Source: Siphonodentalium dalli
Taxonomy: Eukaryota; Mollusca; Scaphopoda; Gadilida; Siphonodentaliidae
Direction of reading: 5' to 3'
Length of the DNA stretch: 64,000 nucleotides
Assembly (NCBI GenBank): GCA_032622095.1
Contig: CP136069.1
Coordinates: forward strand, 107,474,278 to 107,538,277
The notes below the pieces were generated by a model, which saw only the letters and a list, made by a program, of their open reading frames with translations, was not told where the DNA came from and did not search any database. Made by a program: the position numbers and the translations under genes. This document shows positions 33,771 through 45,030 of the stretch, piece after piece. The first letter of the stretch is position 1, and each line of letters starts with the position of its first letter.

Positions 33771-34227
33771 AGGGGTCATCTCAAAACTACTATCGGGATC
33801 CCGATAAATATCCCGATAGGATCCCGATAACTCAAATACTATCTTCTAAATTTCCCGATAGATCCCGATAGAGCGGTCGCCATTTCCCGAAAATATCCCG
33901 ATACCCGCATCCAAATATTCCGATAACATGCTGATTTCCCAAAAGATTCCCGATAACTTTCCGAAAGTAATGTACGTAGCATATTGCCGATAACTTTCCG
34001 ATAATTTACTCATTTATTTCAAGAACAATTATGTCTGTTTTGATAATCGACGAATCGAGGATGTTGTTTTGTTTATATATTTGTTTCTGTTTCCGGTTCA
34101 ATGTGTTGTCATTACTTTTGGATTCGCCCACAGGTTCCTTCGTAAGCACATTTTTATTGGGGTGGAAGCTTGTCTATATCTATCGGGAAATAGGCTGATT
34201 TCCCGATAGTAGTTTTGAAATGACCCC
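33771..34227. mobile_element. MITE with TCCCGATA iterations
   Basis: Inverted ends AGGGGTCATCTCAAAACTAC and (complement of right) AGGGGTCATTTCAAAACTAC continue into TATCGGGA. TAA lies outside both ends (33768-33770, 34228-34230), a candidate 3-bp duplication as in PIF/Harbinger MITEs. About ten copies of TCCCGATA or TTCCGATA fill the left half. No coding. Confidence 0.75.
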
Positions 34228-34230
34228 TAA

Positions 34231-34609
34231 GGGAGCATGTCAAAACATCTTTCGCATATGCGAAAAAAATGTGATAAAGTGCGAAAAATGTGACGTCATT
34301 ATCGTTTTTTTTTTGGACATTATCAGAGTTTTTCGTCCTTATCGCACGCCGTAACGTAGTACGTTTTCGTCATTTTCGCCGTCTTGGTTCGATGTTTTCG
34401 CAATTATCGCAGTTTTGTTTCACAGAATTTCCACGAATTGCACGTGCTCAGATTGTCCAGTTATGTTGTGCTATTTTTTAGCACTGTAATTTCCCAGGCT
34501 AATTCTAGTTTTGTTTGTGGGTACATGTACCATTGACTGGCAGAGGAGTTGAATGTTACATTTTTCTCGATTCTTTATTTATTCAAACATGGGACAACTC
34601 CAGTTTAAA
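34231..34609. other. Unassigned stretch
   Basis: Short motif 'cgcatatgcgaaaaa' and several 'gtcattatcg/ttttcgtc' variants; no gene or complete element seen. Confidence 0.35.
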
Positions 34610-35921
34610 AACGAGAGGCCGATCACGATCGGCAGATGTTAACCCATCCCTTTGCGATAAAAATTTAATATGATCGGATAAATGAGAGTTTTGGTGTTGA
34701 ATTATAGAGTATACTGTTATGTACTATTATAGACAAATGTACATAACACAAATTATTGGAATTTATGGGTCACTGGCATTTATATAAGAGAATGCACTGG
34801 TACAGGATCTGTAATGCTAAACCGCCACAGCCAGCAAGCCCGTGGGTTAAATGTGTAGGTGTGACCTGGACATGGAATACTTGGGTTAAGAGAGTCCAAT
34901 TTAAGTTTACAATAATAATGTGTCCTAGTATACAGATAAGCAACCTCACCACTGACCCATTAATATCAATTATATAGCAGAGCTGTCAAAAAATCACAGG
35001 AATTGTTTATGTTGAACACTGACCTCTCTTTTAAACCAATAACAATTATAATGATATCAGACCATCTGAAGATATAACTCTGCAGCACAGATGTTCAAGT
35101 CTACTGTTATTATCATGTGATGTTTATTGTTGAATCTTTATTTTAAATTAGATACCATAGCCTTCTTTATCAGATTATTTGCACATTGGCATAAGATACA
35201 TCAGAAAATAATATAGCTTTATCAATAGCTAAGTAGTCCAAATGCAATTGGTGAATTGGATTTAATGTTGCTCCAAACAGATTTACCAGCACATAACACA
35301 AGATTTTGGACCGATTTAATCAAATTTGGTGTGGTGATTCGGGGTACCCTTGGCAGAGTTATAATGGTGTTAGTTTTTCAAATTTTTTTAACTTTTTTTT
35401 ATCAACTTGTATTATAATCATCAATAACTAAATGCAAACAAATGACAATGTCAATGTCATTTTTTGTATTATTATTATAAAAGTTAAAAATATATATATT
35501 TTTTTTTAATTGAATTTTTTTTTCGAAAAAGGGTCATAACTCATTTAAAATAAATCGGATCAAACCCATATTCGAACTAGATCTGTATTTTGGGCTGTGA
35601 AACTCACATACCAAATTTGGTTCCAATCAGATAAAAAATGTTTTGAGTTATGGCAGAATGTGTGAATTCTAAGTCGAAAAAGGGCCATAACTCTGTAACA
35701 AAACTCGGATCAAACCCAAATTCGAACTCGATCTGTATATTGGCCTGTATGTATACCCATATACAAAATTTGGTTCTGATTGGATAGAAAATGTTTGATT
35801 TATAGCATTACACGTGAAGTGTCTACGGACAGACAGACAGACGGACGGACTGACGAACGACGAGTGGTCAATCCGGACAACGACACTATGTTTACCATAC
35901 ATGGTACGGGTAAACATAAAA
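34610..35921 (+). mobile_element. F4-family Helentron-like element, both ends visible
   Basis: The 5' end AACGAGAG is followed by palindrome GCCGATCACGATCGGC (34618-34633) and then TGTTAACCCAT. The 3' end is the GACA/GGAC microsatellite (35826-35856) and a hairpin at 35888-35917 ending GGGTAAACAT. The 5' TTAACCCAT motif is complementary to the last arm. Internal 'gggtcataactc' units match copy 1. Region 34640-35500 has no recognisable coding sequence. Confidence 0.7.
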
Positions 35922-36890
35922 ATATTGGGCCTGTAGGCCTACGTATCTTCCGAATATACATAGGTAAAATTTATTGCAATATGCGACAGAGCATTTGATG
36001 TACTTTATAACGGAATTGCATTTTTGTTTACCAGCACATGCATGGATCACAAACAACAAAACTCGCCAGAAGAAAGAAAATATAACTCCATAGTGGATTA
36101 AACTTTAAGCTTGAAATTTTTCTGTTATGCCTACATTCTGCATGGTCATGCAGTTTTGTGGGGGGGGGGGGGGTAGATCGATCATGCATGCCGTGAATAT
36201 CTACTCTGTTCTCTATCCTTTAGTCAAGAGAATAGAGATTCGTAACAGGACATATGGCGGGGTGGGAATCCTGCTGTATATGTATACTTTTAGCATTAAC
36301 AATTTAGTAGTAATTCCATAGTTTTTTCATGAATCATTTTTTATGGTAAATAAAGAGCGTCTATACAGACCTGTGGAACTATGAATGGAAAATTCCATGC
36401 AAATCTGCAGTGCAAAAATTATAAATACGCGAAGCAATCATAACATTTAACTGACAATTAAATGTGTGCATGGGCTGATTTTGTATATACTCTACATTAA
36501 ATTTGTTTTCTGTAATTACTACTAATTATAAATGGGCTGCATTGATTATTTCGATAAGTTGAGCCTAATTATGTTGACAGTATCAAATTTCACGATTGCA
36601 TCATCAAGGTTATTTGTAGTACCGATATTTCGTCATCCTTTTTCAAAAAGATGTCTTGCTAACTTTTATTTAGTTTGATATCTCAAATGCGCGTACTTTT
36701 ATCGATATTAATAGCCAGTCCATCGTTTTAAAATGACTTGACAATATTATGTCATATATGACGGGCATGATCGACGCATCGAAATGTGCAGGGATCTATC
36801 GATCATAACTGGGTCAAGTACGAACATTAGGTGCATATGAGGTTCTCGGAGGGGTAAACATTTTTGTCAGCGCTGATTAGTTTTGAGAAG
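35922..36890. other. Unassigned stretch with poly-G
   Basis: Poly-G run near 36160-36172. Otherwise AT-rich sequence without shared repeats or convincing open frames. Confidence 0.4.
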
Positions 36891-36894
36891 TTTG

Positions 36895-37075
36895 AATTGT
36901 CCGATATTAACCAAATCGGAGATTTTAGAAGATCGGAGAAATTTACTAATATACAGAACTCCGATCAAATCAAGAGTTTTTTTCATATCGGAGAAAACTC
37001 TGATTAAATCAGAGTTTTATTTAAGTGTTCATTGGAATTCTTACCGGAGAAAAACTCCGATCTGAGAAATTTCAG
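36895..37075. repeat. Cluster of alternating ATCGGAG / CTCCGAT motifs with a perfect palindrome
   Basis: At least eight 'atcggag', 'cggaga', 'actccgat' motifs in both orientations within 180 bp. They include the odd-centred palindrome AAAACTCTGATT-A-AATCAGAGTTTT at 36994-37018. No repeat family in the window shares it. Confidence 0.7.
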
Positions 37076-37321
37076 CACGGACACCGACATATCTTCCCGT
37101 TCGCGACACATCAGTATAAAACTGCGACATTGGTGTAACACAAACTGTGCTGCCAATCATATCGACACTACAGCAATATTGACGAAAACAAACACTGTGA
37201 AAACATGTCGAAACAAAACAGCGAACATTTGAGCAAAACTCTGGAACAATATTTTTTTTAATGGACTAACATCATAATGAAGACACGTTTTTCCACCATT
37301 ATTTTGTATCTAGCATGTTAA

Positions 37322-39371
37322 CCCTTATTCCAACGTATCGTCTTTTGTTGTAGCGTCCGTATCGTCTTTTGATGTCTTTTGTTGTAGCGTCCGTATCGTC
37401 TTTTGACGTCTTTAATTTTTGCATTTTCAACACTCGGATTTGAGACTCGAATAAAGAGTTATAATGACGATTTACATTGATTGTGTTTTGTTCCGCTGAT
37501 GGTTAAGATCATGAAGGGCACATATTAAATCCTTTCTTCCTTTGCTAGGCTTTAGATTTGCAAAATGTTTACTTAGAATACTGTTTTGGCCGACAAAATA
37601 AAAACAAACGAAATAGAAACACGTGGTTTCGACGAAAACGAAAGTTGTTGTCAGAGACGTTTCCTTGTTGATTGCGCTATGCGTGGCCGCGAGGGTAATC
37701 TATGTGAAATATGACAACTTGAAATCGATATTTATATTGGATTATGTATTAGTTCCTAGGTAGTGATTTTATATTTCCAAATAGTGCAATATGAACATTT
37801 TTCCCAGTCGTAATTAAATCGGCCACAGCTAAGCAAGTTGCGGAACTGGCCATTGGGATGTTTTTCCTGTCGAGTTCCATTATGATTGTCACTTCACCCG
37901 TGAAAAAAGATTTTTATAATAATATATTTTTTAATGGACTAACATCATAATGAAGGCACGTATTTCCACCTTGCCTTCCTAAATATTAAACAAGAGGTGG
38001 CATCAGAGATGCTGTGTCTCGTTTTCGGTGGCTTACCGCCGGTTGCTACCGCCAATTGGTGTGCATCAGTATCGGTAGACTAATTAATAGGTAAAATCGA
38101 AAAATGACTAATTAAGGGCCATAACTCCATCAAATTTTATCGGGCCAGGCTGGTTTTCGAACTCGTCCGAAATATTCTTGGCAAGTATGTCTATTCCAAA
38201 TTTTAAACAAATCGGAGGACGTTTGTTGAAGTTATTGCGCTAACGAGCTAAAAATTCACGAAAAATTCACGAAAAATGACTAATTAAGGGCCATAACTCT
38301 ATCAAATTTTATTGGGCCAGGCTGGTTTTTGAACTTGTCCAGGATATTATTGGAAGACACTTATATACCAAATTTTAGTTGAATCGGATGACGTTTGTTG
38401 AAGTTATCGCGCTAACGAGCTCAAAATTCGTACAAAATGACTACTTAAGGACCATAACTCTATCAAATTTTATCGGACCGGGTCGGTTTTCTAACTCTTG
38501 GGAGACACCTATATATCAAAATTTCAATCAAATAGGATGATGTTTGTTAAATTATCGTGCTAACGAGCTGAAAATTTGTGAAAAAATGACTAATTAAGGG
38601 CCATAAGCCCATAACTCTATCAAATTTTATCGGAACAGGCCGGTTTTCGAACTCATCTGAGATATTCTTGGGAGACACCTATATACCAAATTTCAATCAA
38701 ATCGGATAACGTTTGTTGAAGTTATCGCGCTAACGAGCTGAAAATTCAAAGGGCCATAACTCTGTAATAAATGTGCGGACGAACCCGATTTTTTGTCTGC
38801 AGCTTACGTGCATGGATATGTACTCACACACCAAATTTTTAATCCGTCAATAAACGGTTGAGTTATAAGCAAAACACGCCGCCCGCCCGTCCGACGCCCG
38901 CCCACCGTCCCTCATCAAACTATAAGTCGAGTTTTGGAAAAAAACTCGACTAAAAATGTTGACATAGAGTAAGTTCTCAGTCTCGTATTGGCTGACAAAA
39001 TGAAAACAAACGAAACAGAAACACGTGGTTCACTGGAAGACGAAATTTGATCAATATTTAATGTAGGTGAACTTCTCCACAAACCAAATGTTGTGAAACA
39101 TATTCATTAAGTGTCACAATTGTTGTTTAATTTGAGAACTCGAACATTGCAATTCCAAATTGATGACTCAAAGTGGATCTTTCTGCTTTTATTGCACAAA
39201 TTTACTCTGCAAAATCAGGTTGAATATGTCGGAGCATCGGAATATTATTTCCGGTTGTAATGTAACTATGGACGCGGCTGTTATTGTGCTATCGGCGGGA
39301 TTCTGAACACATAATTAAAACTTTTTTATATATATTATCTACAAATTTAGTATAATAAATTGATAAGATAT
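37322..39371 (-). mobile_element. piggyBac-like element copy 3, left half
   Basis: TTAA at 37318-37321 then CCCTTATTCCAAC. It follows copy 2 closely, interrupted by F5 (37989-38954), until about 39371 where unrelated sequence begins. The right half resumes at 44394. Confidence 0.6.
37989..38954 (+). mobile_element. F5-family Helentron-like element
   Basis: Starts AACAAGAGGTG with palindrome GCATC-AGA-GATGC (38000-38012) and TCTCGTTTTC. Four internal units of about 165 bp begin 'aagggccataactctatc'. The GC-rich 'ccgcccgtccgacgcccgcc' tract precedes a 3' hairpin at 38922-38952 ending CTCGACTA. It is absent from piggyBac-like copies 1 and 2 at the homologous position ('aatatta'|insert|'aaaatgttg'). 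Confidence 0.75.
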
Positions 39372-39526
39372 CAGGGGAGGGGGTGGTAGTAAAAAATTTG
39401 CAGGAACGTATGCCGTTTTTTTGCATCTGGCATTTTCGGGGACCCACCACCCCCCAAATCTGCAAAAAAATAATTTTTTTTAGTCAAAATATTTTGACAC
39501 CCACCCCCCCCCCCCAAATTTTTACT

Positions 39527-41413
39527 AACGAGAGGCCGATCACGATCGGCAGATGTTTAACCCATACCTTGGCGATAGCGATTAGCTATTTTTATAAATT
39601 TTATAAATCCTTACATCAACCTTTTCATGAGTGCTAAAGTTTCAACAATTCACACTTAATATAGTGATCATGTGAAAAATATTTAGTTATCACATTGTGT
39701 CAACAGGATTGGCGGAGGATGTTAATATTTTTAAGCAAATAAACCAAATGACCCTCACTATGCAGGTTAGGGGTGTGTTCTTGTCAACTATGCCAAGAAC
39801 TACATGTATAAACATAGTCAATGGAAATATTTGAGTTATCAAATCGGATAGAATAGGGTTAATCTTACCCAAACATCTTACCAACAAAGCATGTCATTGG
39901 ATTTAGAAACCCATACAATAAGTCAGTCTCAAGAATACCAGCACCATTAATATTACCCTGGAGCCCAAATGCAACTGAGGGAATTTCAAAATAAGACATT
40001 TCCTCTAATGATGAATATATAATTGGTGATTTATTGAAACCCTTACTGAACCTGGATCAAAGTGAAAGGGATAATATTATATCTGTCAATCGCATAATAT
40101 GTGTCTATGGAATGGTTTAATTTTAATCCCAAATCCATGCAAATCAAAAGTGGATGACCATCAACCTGGACATAATATAGGAGAATGATCAAACGAAAAG
40201 CTTCAAAACAATATGATGTGTGGAGAGGGTTAATCATTTGCAATGACATCACATCATGGAACTGAGGAATGTGTGGATTAATTTTTGTCTAAGATAAGAC
40301 AACAGTGCATGTAGACAACAATAGGTGTCCTATAGTGTTTACATAAACTTTAGTAATGAACCTGTTTCAGCAAAGGGGTTAACTTAATATTGCACAGAAA
40401 ACAGCACTCCACCAGATAGCCATCAATCAATTAGACATTAATATGATAACAAATCCTGCCAGCCAGCAGGACCACTATCAGGCTTTATAGCATGTCCATA
40501 GACATAGTGATAATTAACTCATTTCAATAACACATGGTCTGCCAGATATGTTCTCTTAAAATTCCCAGCAGTAATTACTTGAATTATAAAGGGTCATAAC
40601 TCTGTTAAAATATATCGGATCAAACCCATATTCGAACTCGATCTGTATTTAGGGGTGATAAATTCATATACCAAATTTGGTGCTGATCAGATGAAAAATA
40701 TTTTGAGTCATAGCAGCTTGGGTGAATTCTAAGTAAACATAAGAGTGAAAAGGGTTAATTAAATAATACCAAAAACCGTACAGACTAAGAACGTGCTAAG
40801 AAAAACCTAGGTAAGAAATATGAGGCCGATCAGAAGAAATATGTTCAACTTATTGCATTGGATAGCATGTGTGTAAAGGGTTAATTATTTTTTAAACCGA
40901 TCAACCAATCAATACCAAAAACTATACAGATGAGGGGCATGTCATCATAAACCTACATATCAAATATGAACACAATCGGACAAAATATACTTTGGTTATA
41001 GCATCGGATTTTTGTTTTTTTAATTTTATTTTCAAAAAAAGGGTCATAACTCCTTTAAAATAAATCGGATCAAACCCATATTCGAACTCTATCTGTATTT
41101 TAGGCTCTGAAACTCGCATACCAAATTTGGTTCCGATCAGTTAAAAATTGTTTGAGTTATGGCAGAATGCGTGAATTCTAAGTTGAAAAAGGGCCATAAC
41201 TCTGTAACAAAATCTCGGATCAAACCCAAATTCGAACTCGATCTGTATTATGGGCTGAGAAACCCATATACAAAATTTTGTTTCGATCGGATAGAAAATG
41301 TTTGAGTTATCGCATTACTCGTAAAGTGTCTACGGACAGACGGACCAACGACGAGTGGTCAATCCGGGCAACGACACTATGTTTACCATACTATGGTATG
41401 GGTAAACATAAAA
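39527..41413 (+). mobile_element. F4-family Helentron-like element, copy 3
   Basis: Same 5' signature as at 34610 (AACGAGAG, GCCGATCACGATCGGC, TTTAACCCATACC) and a 3' hairpin at 41378-41410 (TATGTTTACC / GGTAAACATA). The interior is longer, with unique sequence at 39640-40560 and further 'gggtcataactc' units after. No coding assigned. Confidence 0.7.
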
Positions 41414-41559
41414 ATGGTCTAAAATCGCATAAAACTCTACTGATATCACTCATGTGACTGGGATTTATCTCAGTTAGTTCAAATAACAGTTTAACCTGTT
41501 TCAGAAGCTGTTTTAATTAAAAAAAAAAATGTTTTATAAATTGCTGATCATCTGTAAAC

Positions 41560-44110
41560 CAAGGTCATTGTGCAGAATACACAAAATTTCATAACTATTT
41601 CCTGATTAGTCTGTCAACCAGCCCATTATCTAACATATTCCATACCACTTTAATACATTAGTCTACTGGTGCAACTTACTTCTATTATACTAAACTAGCT
41701 GAAACAGGCTCCCTTTGGGAGCCTATAGTCAGCATCGGAGATACCAGTGGCCCCATTAGTGGGACTTCGCAAACATTTCGATCCGAAACAAAGCCTTCAT
41801 TTAGTACATTTGGTCATTGAAACATTTTGATATATATATATATTGTTTTAATATATTTTTTTAAAGATTGAATTCCTTGCTCAATTTAACAAAACCAATT
41901 TTTTTTTTTTTTTTTAAATTAAAATTTTTCAAAAACTAACACCATTAACGCCAGGGTACCCAGAGTCACCACACCGAATTTGGGTGAACTCGGTCCAGGG
42001 GTCTGATAGAAAAACCCGGACAGATCTTACTCGTTTATATATATATAGATGACAAGCCGTCACAGCACTATACCAGACTTGGATACGTTCGGTCTTGTGA
42101 GACATCATCTGATGACATGCAAATAATTCACTGATTGGCTTGATGCACTGATGACAGATATTTTCTAACCATTGATAGTCACATTAATGTTTGAGACAGT
42201 TGCTCGCTCTTTTTACATGCACACAATGATCTAGGCATTAGTTACATCAGGACAAGTTTACTTTATATATATGCAAACTTAGATCAATGTACAGGATACA
42301 CACAATTCCATTATTTCTAACCATTTCCCCGATTAGTCTGTCAACCAGCCCATTATCTAGCATTATGCCTTAACACTTTTGTTAGTCTACTGGAGTAAAC
42401 CTCTGTTATAATAAATCATAAACAGTCACTATGCCAGACTTGGATATTTTAGGTGTTGTGAGAGTAACAGATCATATGAGTTGATAGACATGTAAATATT
42501 TCACTGATTGGCTTGATGCACTGATGAACAGTGTGATGACAGTTATATTCTAGCCATTGATAGGGCCAAAAGGAAGAATACCTGAGTTTAGGGTAACATG
42601 AGGGGGAAAAAAACAGGGGCGGGCGGGCGGTACTTCATTTTATTTTTTCATTTTATTTTTCACGGGGAATAATATTTAAGTATTCGTGCCTTCTAATCGT
42701 CTGCCAGTGTCACTCGTATATAGCTTGGGCAAGTCATTGTCACACTAATCAATGCCATGGTAGCTTTAATCAGTTTAATGGTGTTGCAGAAGTTCAATGA
42801 CATGTATACAGCATGATATTAAATGATATTATATATAGAATAAGTGTCTAGTGTTGAAAATTAAACGGTTTATGTTCACGCTGAAGCTCGGATATTACAG
42901 GCCAAATCATACGAGTGGACATATTACTGTTCAATTTCCCACACAAGATACTTTAAAATGATATTTTGTTCATCCACCGACTCGAATACTAAGAAATTTT
43001 GCGAAATATTCAACTCAGAAGGTGAATTTAACAAGAGTTCCTCCATTGGAAATGGCACATACATGCGGCAACGCCAACGTGATGTACATAACATAATCAA
43101 TATGCAAAGCGGTGGTGGCATTCACACATGTAAAACAAAGTAAGCACCAAGAACAATATATGTGCATTGATTACCCTATGACTGATGTTGCATTCGGATC
43201 ATTGCGACACAGAAGATGCTGATTAATCGGGTCCGGTTTTCTGTAGAACTAATGAATATTTAATGAGAAATAGTTCTACTAGGAAAAAATTAAGTTCTAC
43301 CAGGCACATACCACTCCTACTGCATGGGTACACACAGACTCATGTTACGACAGGCTTATAATTTTCAGGGTGGATGCGGTGAGAGGTGGATAAACTATAA
43401 TAATGCCAGGAATTTTGAGCTTTGGGTCGATTTCAAAAGTGTCAGAATTATTTTTAATCTGACATTTTATTACTATGTCCTTTTCTGTCAGTTCAGAATC
43501 CGTGTGGTACCGGTTCACGCACGACAACATGTCTGTGCTATAGTTGACAGGCGCCATGATGTTTCTATTCTGATTCATATGAACGCATTTGTGAAGTTTA
43601 ATGGCTAAAATGCAGGATCTATCCGCACACGGAAGTGTTTCCGCCATATTCAATCGCCATGTGCAATCGGCAAAATATCCGGTTACTTTCGATTTGCTAG
43701 TTAATACATATTCCGGCACAAGTATCGCGTGTTTTCTGGTTTCCGCTTTCGAGAAATCGGCGAGGTTTGCCGAACAATGACGAGGGAATACGAATATACT
43801 TCAACAACAATGGCAGCACTTCCGTTTTTCGAGAATTGACGATATTTGCAAGGAAATGGTTTACTTGTTTAAGCTAATTCCGTAGTCGCGAATTCCTAAT
43901 TATAAAAAAAATAAAATGAAGTCGGAGGAAATTTTTGAAAAACGATAAAATGGAATTTGGCCGCAGGTTTTGAGTAGGGGCGGGCGGGTTACCCTAAACA
44001 CAGGTATTCTTCGTTTTGGCCTAGTCACATTAAAGTTTGAGACAGTTGCTCGCTCTTTTTCCATGCACACAATGATCTAGACTTTAGTTACATCAAGACA
44101 AGTTTATTTA
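41560..44110 (+). repeat. Tandem duplication of about 720 bp, second copy interrupted
   Basis: Unit 1 (about 41560-42265) and unit 2 (about 42285-44110) share 'gtctgtcaaccagcccatt', 'ttcactgattggcttgatgc' and 'agacagttgctcgctctttt' in the same order. Unit 2 is interrupted by the TIR element 42564-44021. Confidence 0.8.
42564..44021. mobile_element. TIR transposon with TAG target duplication
   Basis: Inverted ends GGCCAAAAGGAAGAATACC and (complement of right) GGCCAAAACGAAGAATACC extend about 35 bp through TTTAGGGTAAC. TAG flanks both sides (42561-42563, 44022-44024), and the empty sister copy at about 42172-42181 reads 'ccattgatagtcac' with one TAG. A 3-bp duplication fits PIF/Harbinger, but no transposase or Myb-like gene is visible. 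Frames at 43345-43719 (minus) and 43324-43608 (plus) overlap and resemble nothing known to me. Two G-rich blocks (CGGGCGGGCGG) sit next to the ends. Confidence 0.8.
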
Positions 44111-45030
44111 TTTCAGTTTTCATTTCTCGAATCTACTTTCCGAAGGGTGTCCGAAGGAATTTTTTTCAACCCACCGCCCATATGCAACATGTCATATAGC
44201 TCAATGTCATCTCTACTAAGGCCCATATGAGGTCCCAGTAACATAAATATGGTGTTTTTGTCGTTATAAATTCTTATAATATGTTTTAAACTGTTACAAA
44301 TGTCATATAAGGGCACAAAAGGTCTTAAGTAAAAAATTTACATGAGGGTGTAAAAAACATGTTTTTTCCCCCCTCGGGCCACCCACCACCCCGGGTTTAC
44401 AGTTGACATGCAGATATCTCAAATTCATCCTGGGAAGCTTCTTTGTGTGTATGCATATATAATTACAGAGTATAAAGTAATAGGGTACTTATATCAACGC
44501 AATGTCGATAAAACAAAGAATATCCCAAGCGACACATTCGAGCACCTACTGTCGACGTCTTACTAAGTTAGCCCACTGCCATTACGAACAATTCACGCTC
44601 GTTTTCTGTCATCTAATTAGCATCAACAGGGAAACTCCACCCCTAAACTTGAGCCAATGAAAACATTCATAGAATCAACAAAAAGTGACCTTTGAACATG
44701 TGGTTTTTGCACGAAAATTTACAAACTTTCACAAAGCAACGTGACGTAATCACTGACGTAATTGCTAATAATTTGCGCTTTTATCGGAAGTCTTTTTACG
44801 ACTTTTGTCAAATCATGGTTTATATGATTAATGCACATCAAATATAAAGACATTTGGTTTAATCATTTTATTTAAATACGCTTTTTTGTTTTCAAAAATC
44901 ATGAATTATTTTTTTTTCAAAGTTGACACGAGTCCGTGGGTAAACAAACTTAAAGGACTTACTCGCATAGGCATACCGTAAATTTGCATAAAATGTCATT
45001 TTTGACTCACATGTGTGATAAAATGAAGAT

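Larger units (their letters stand above)
39372..44393. other. 5-kb segment separating the two halves of piggyBac-like copy 3
   Basis: Replaces about 150 bp of the piggyBac-like sequence (the part equivalent to 22060-22210). Both edges carry 'ggggtggt' / 'accacccc' rich sequence in inverse orientation. It contains an F4 element, a tandem duplication and a TIR element listed separately. Whether it is one insertion or the product of rearrangement is unresolved. Confidence 0.5.

Noticed and set aside
43345-43719. 124-codon minus frame in the GGCC element, with a plausible MAETLPCAD start
   Set aside because: A competing plus frame overlaps it and no conserved motif is visible; kept only as a note in the element entry.
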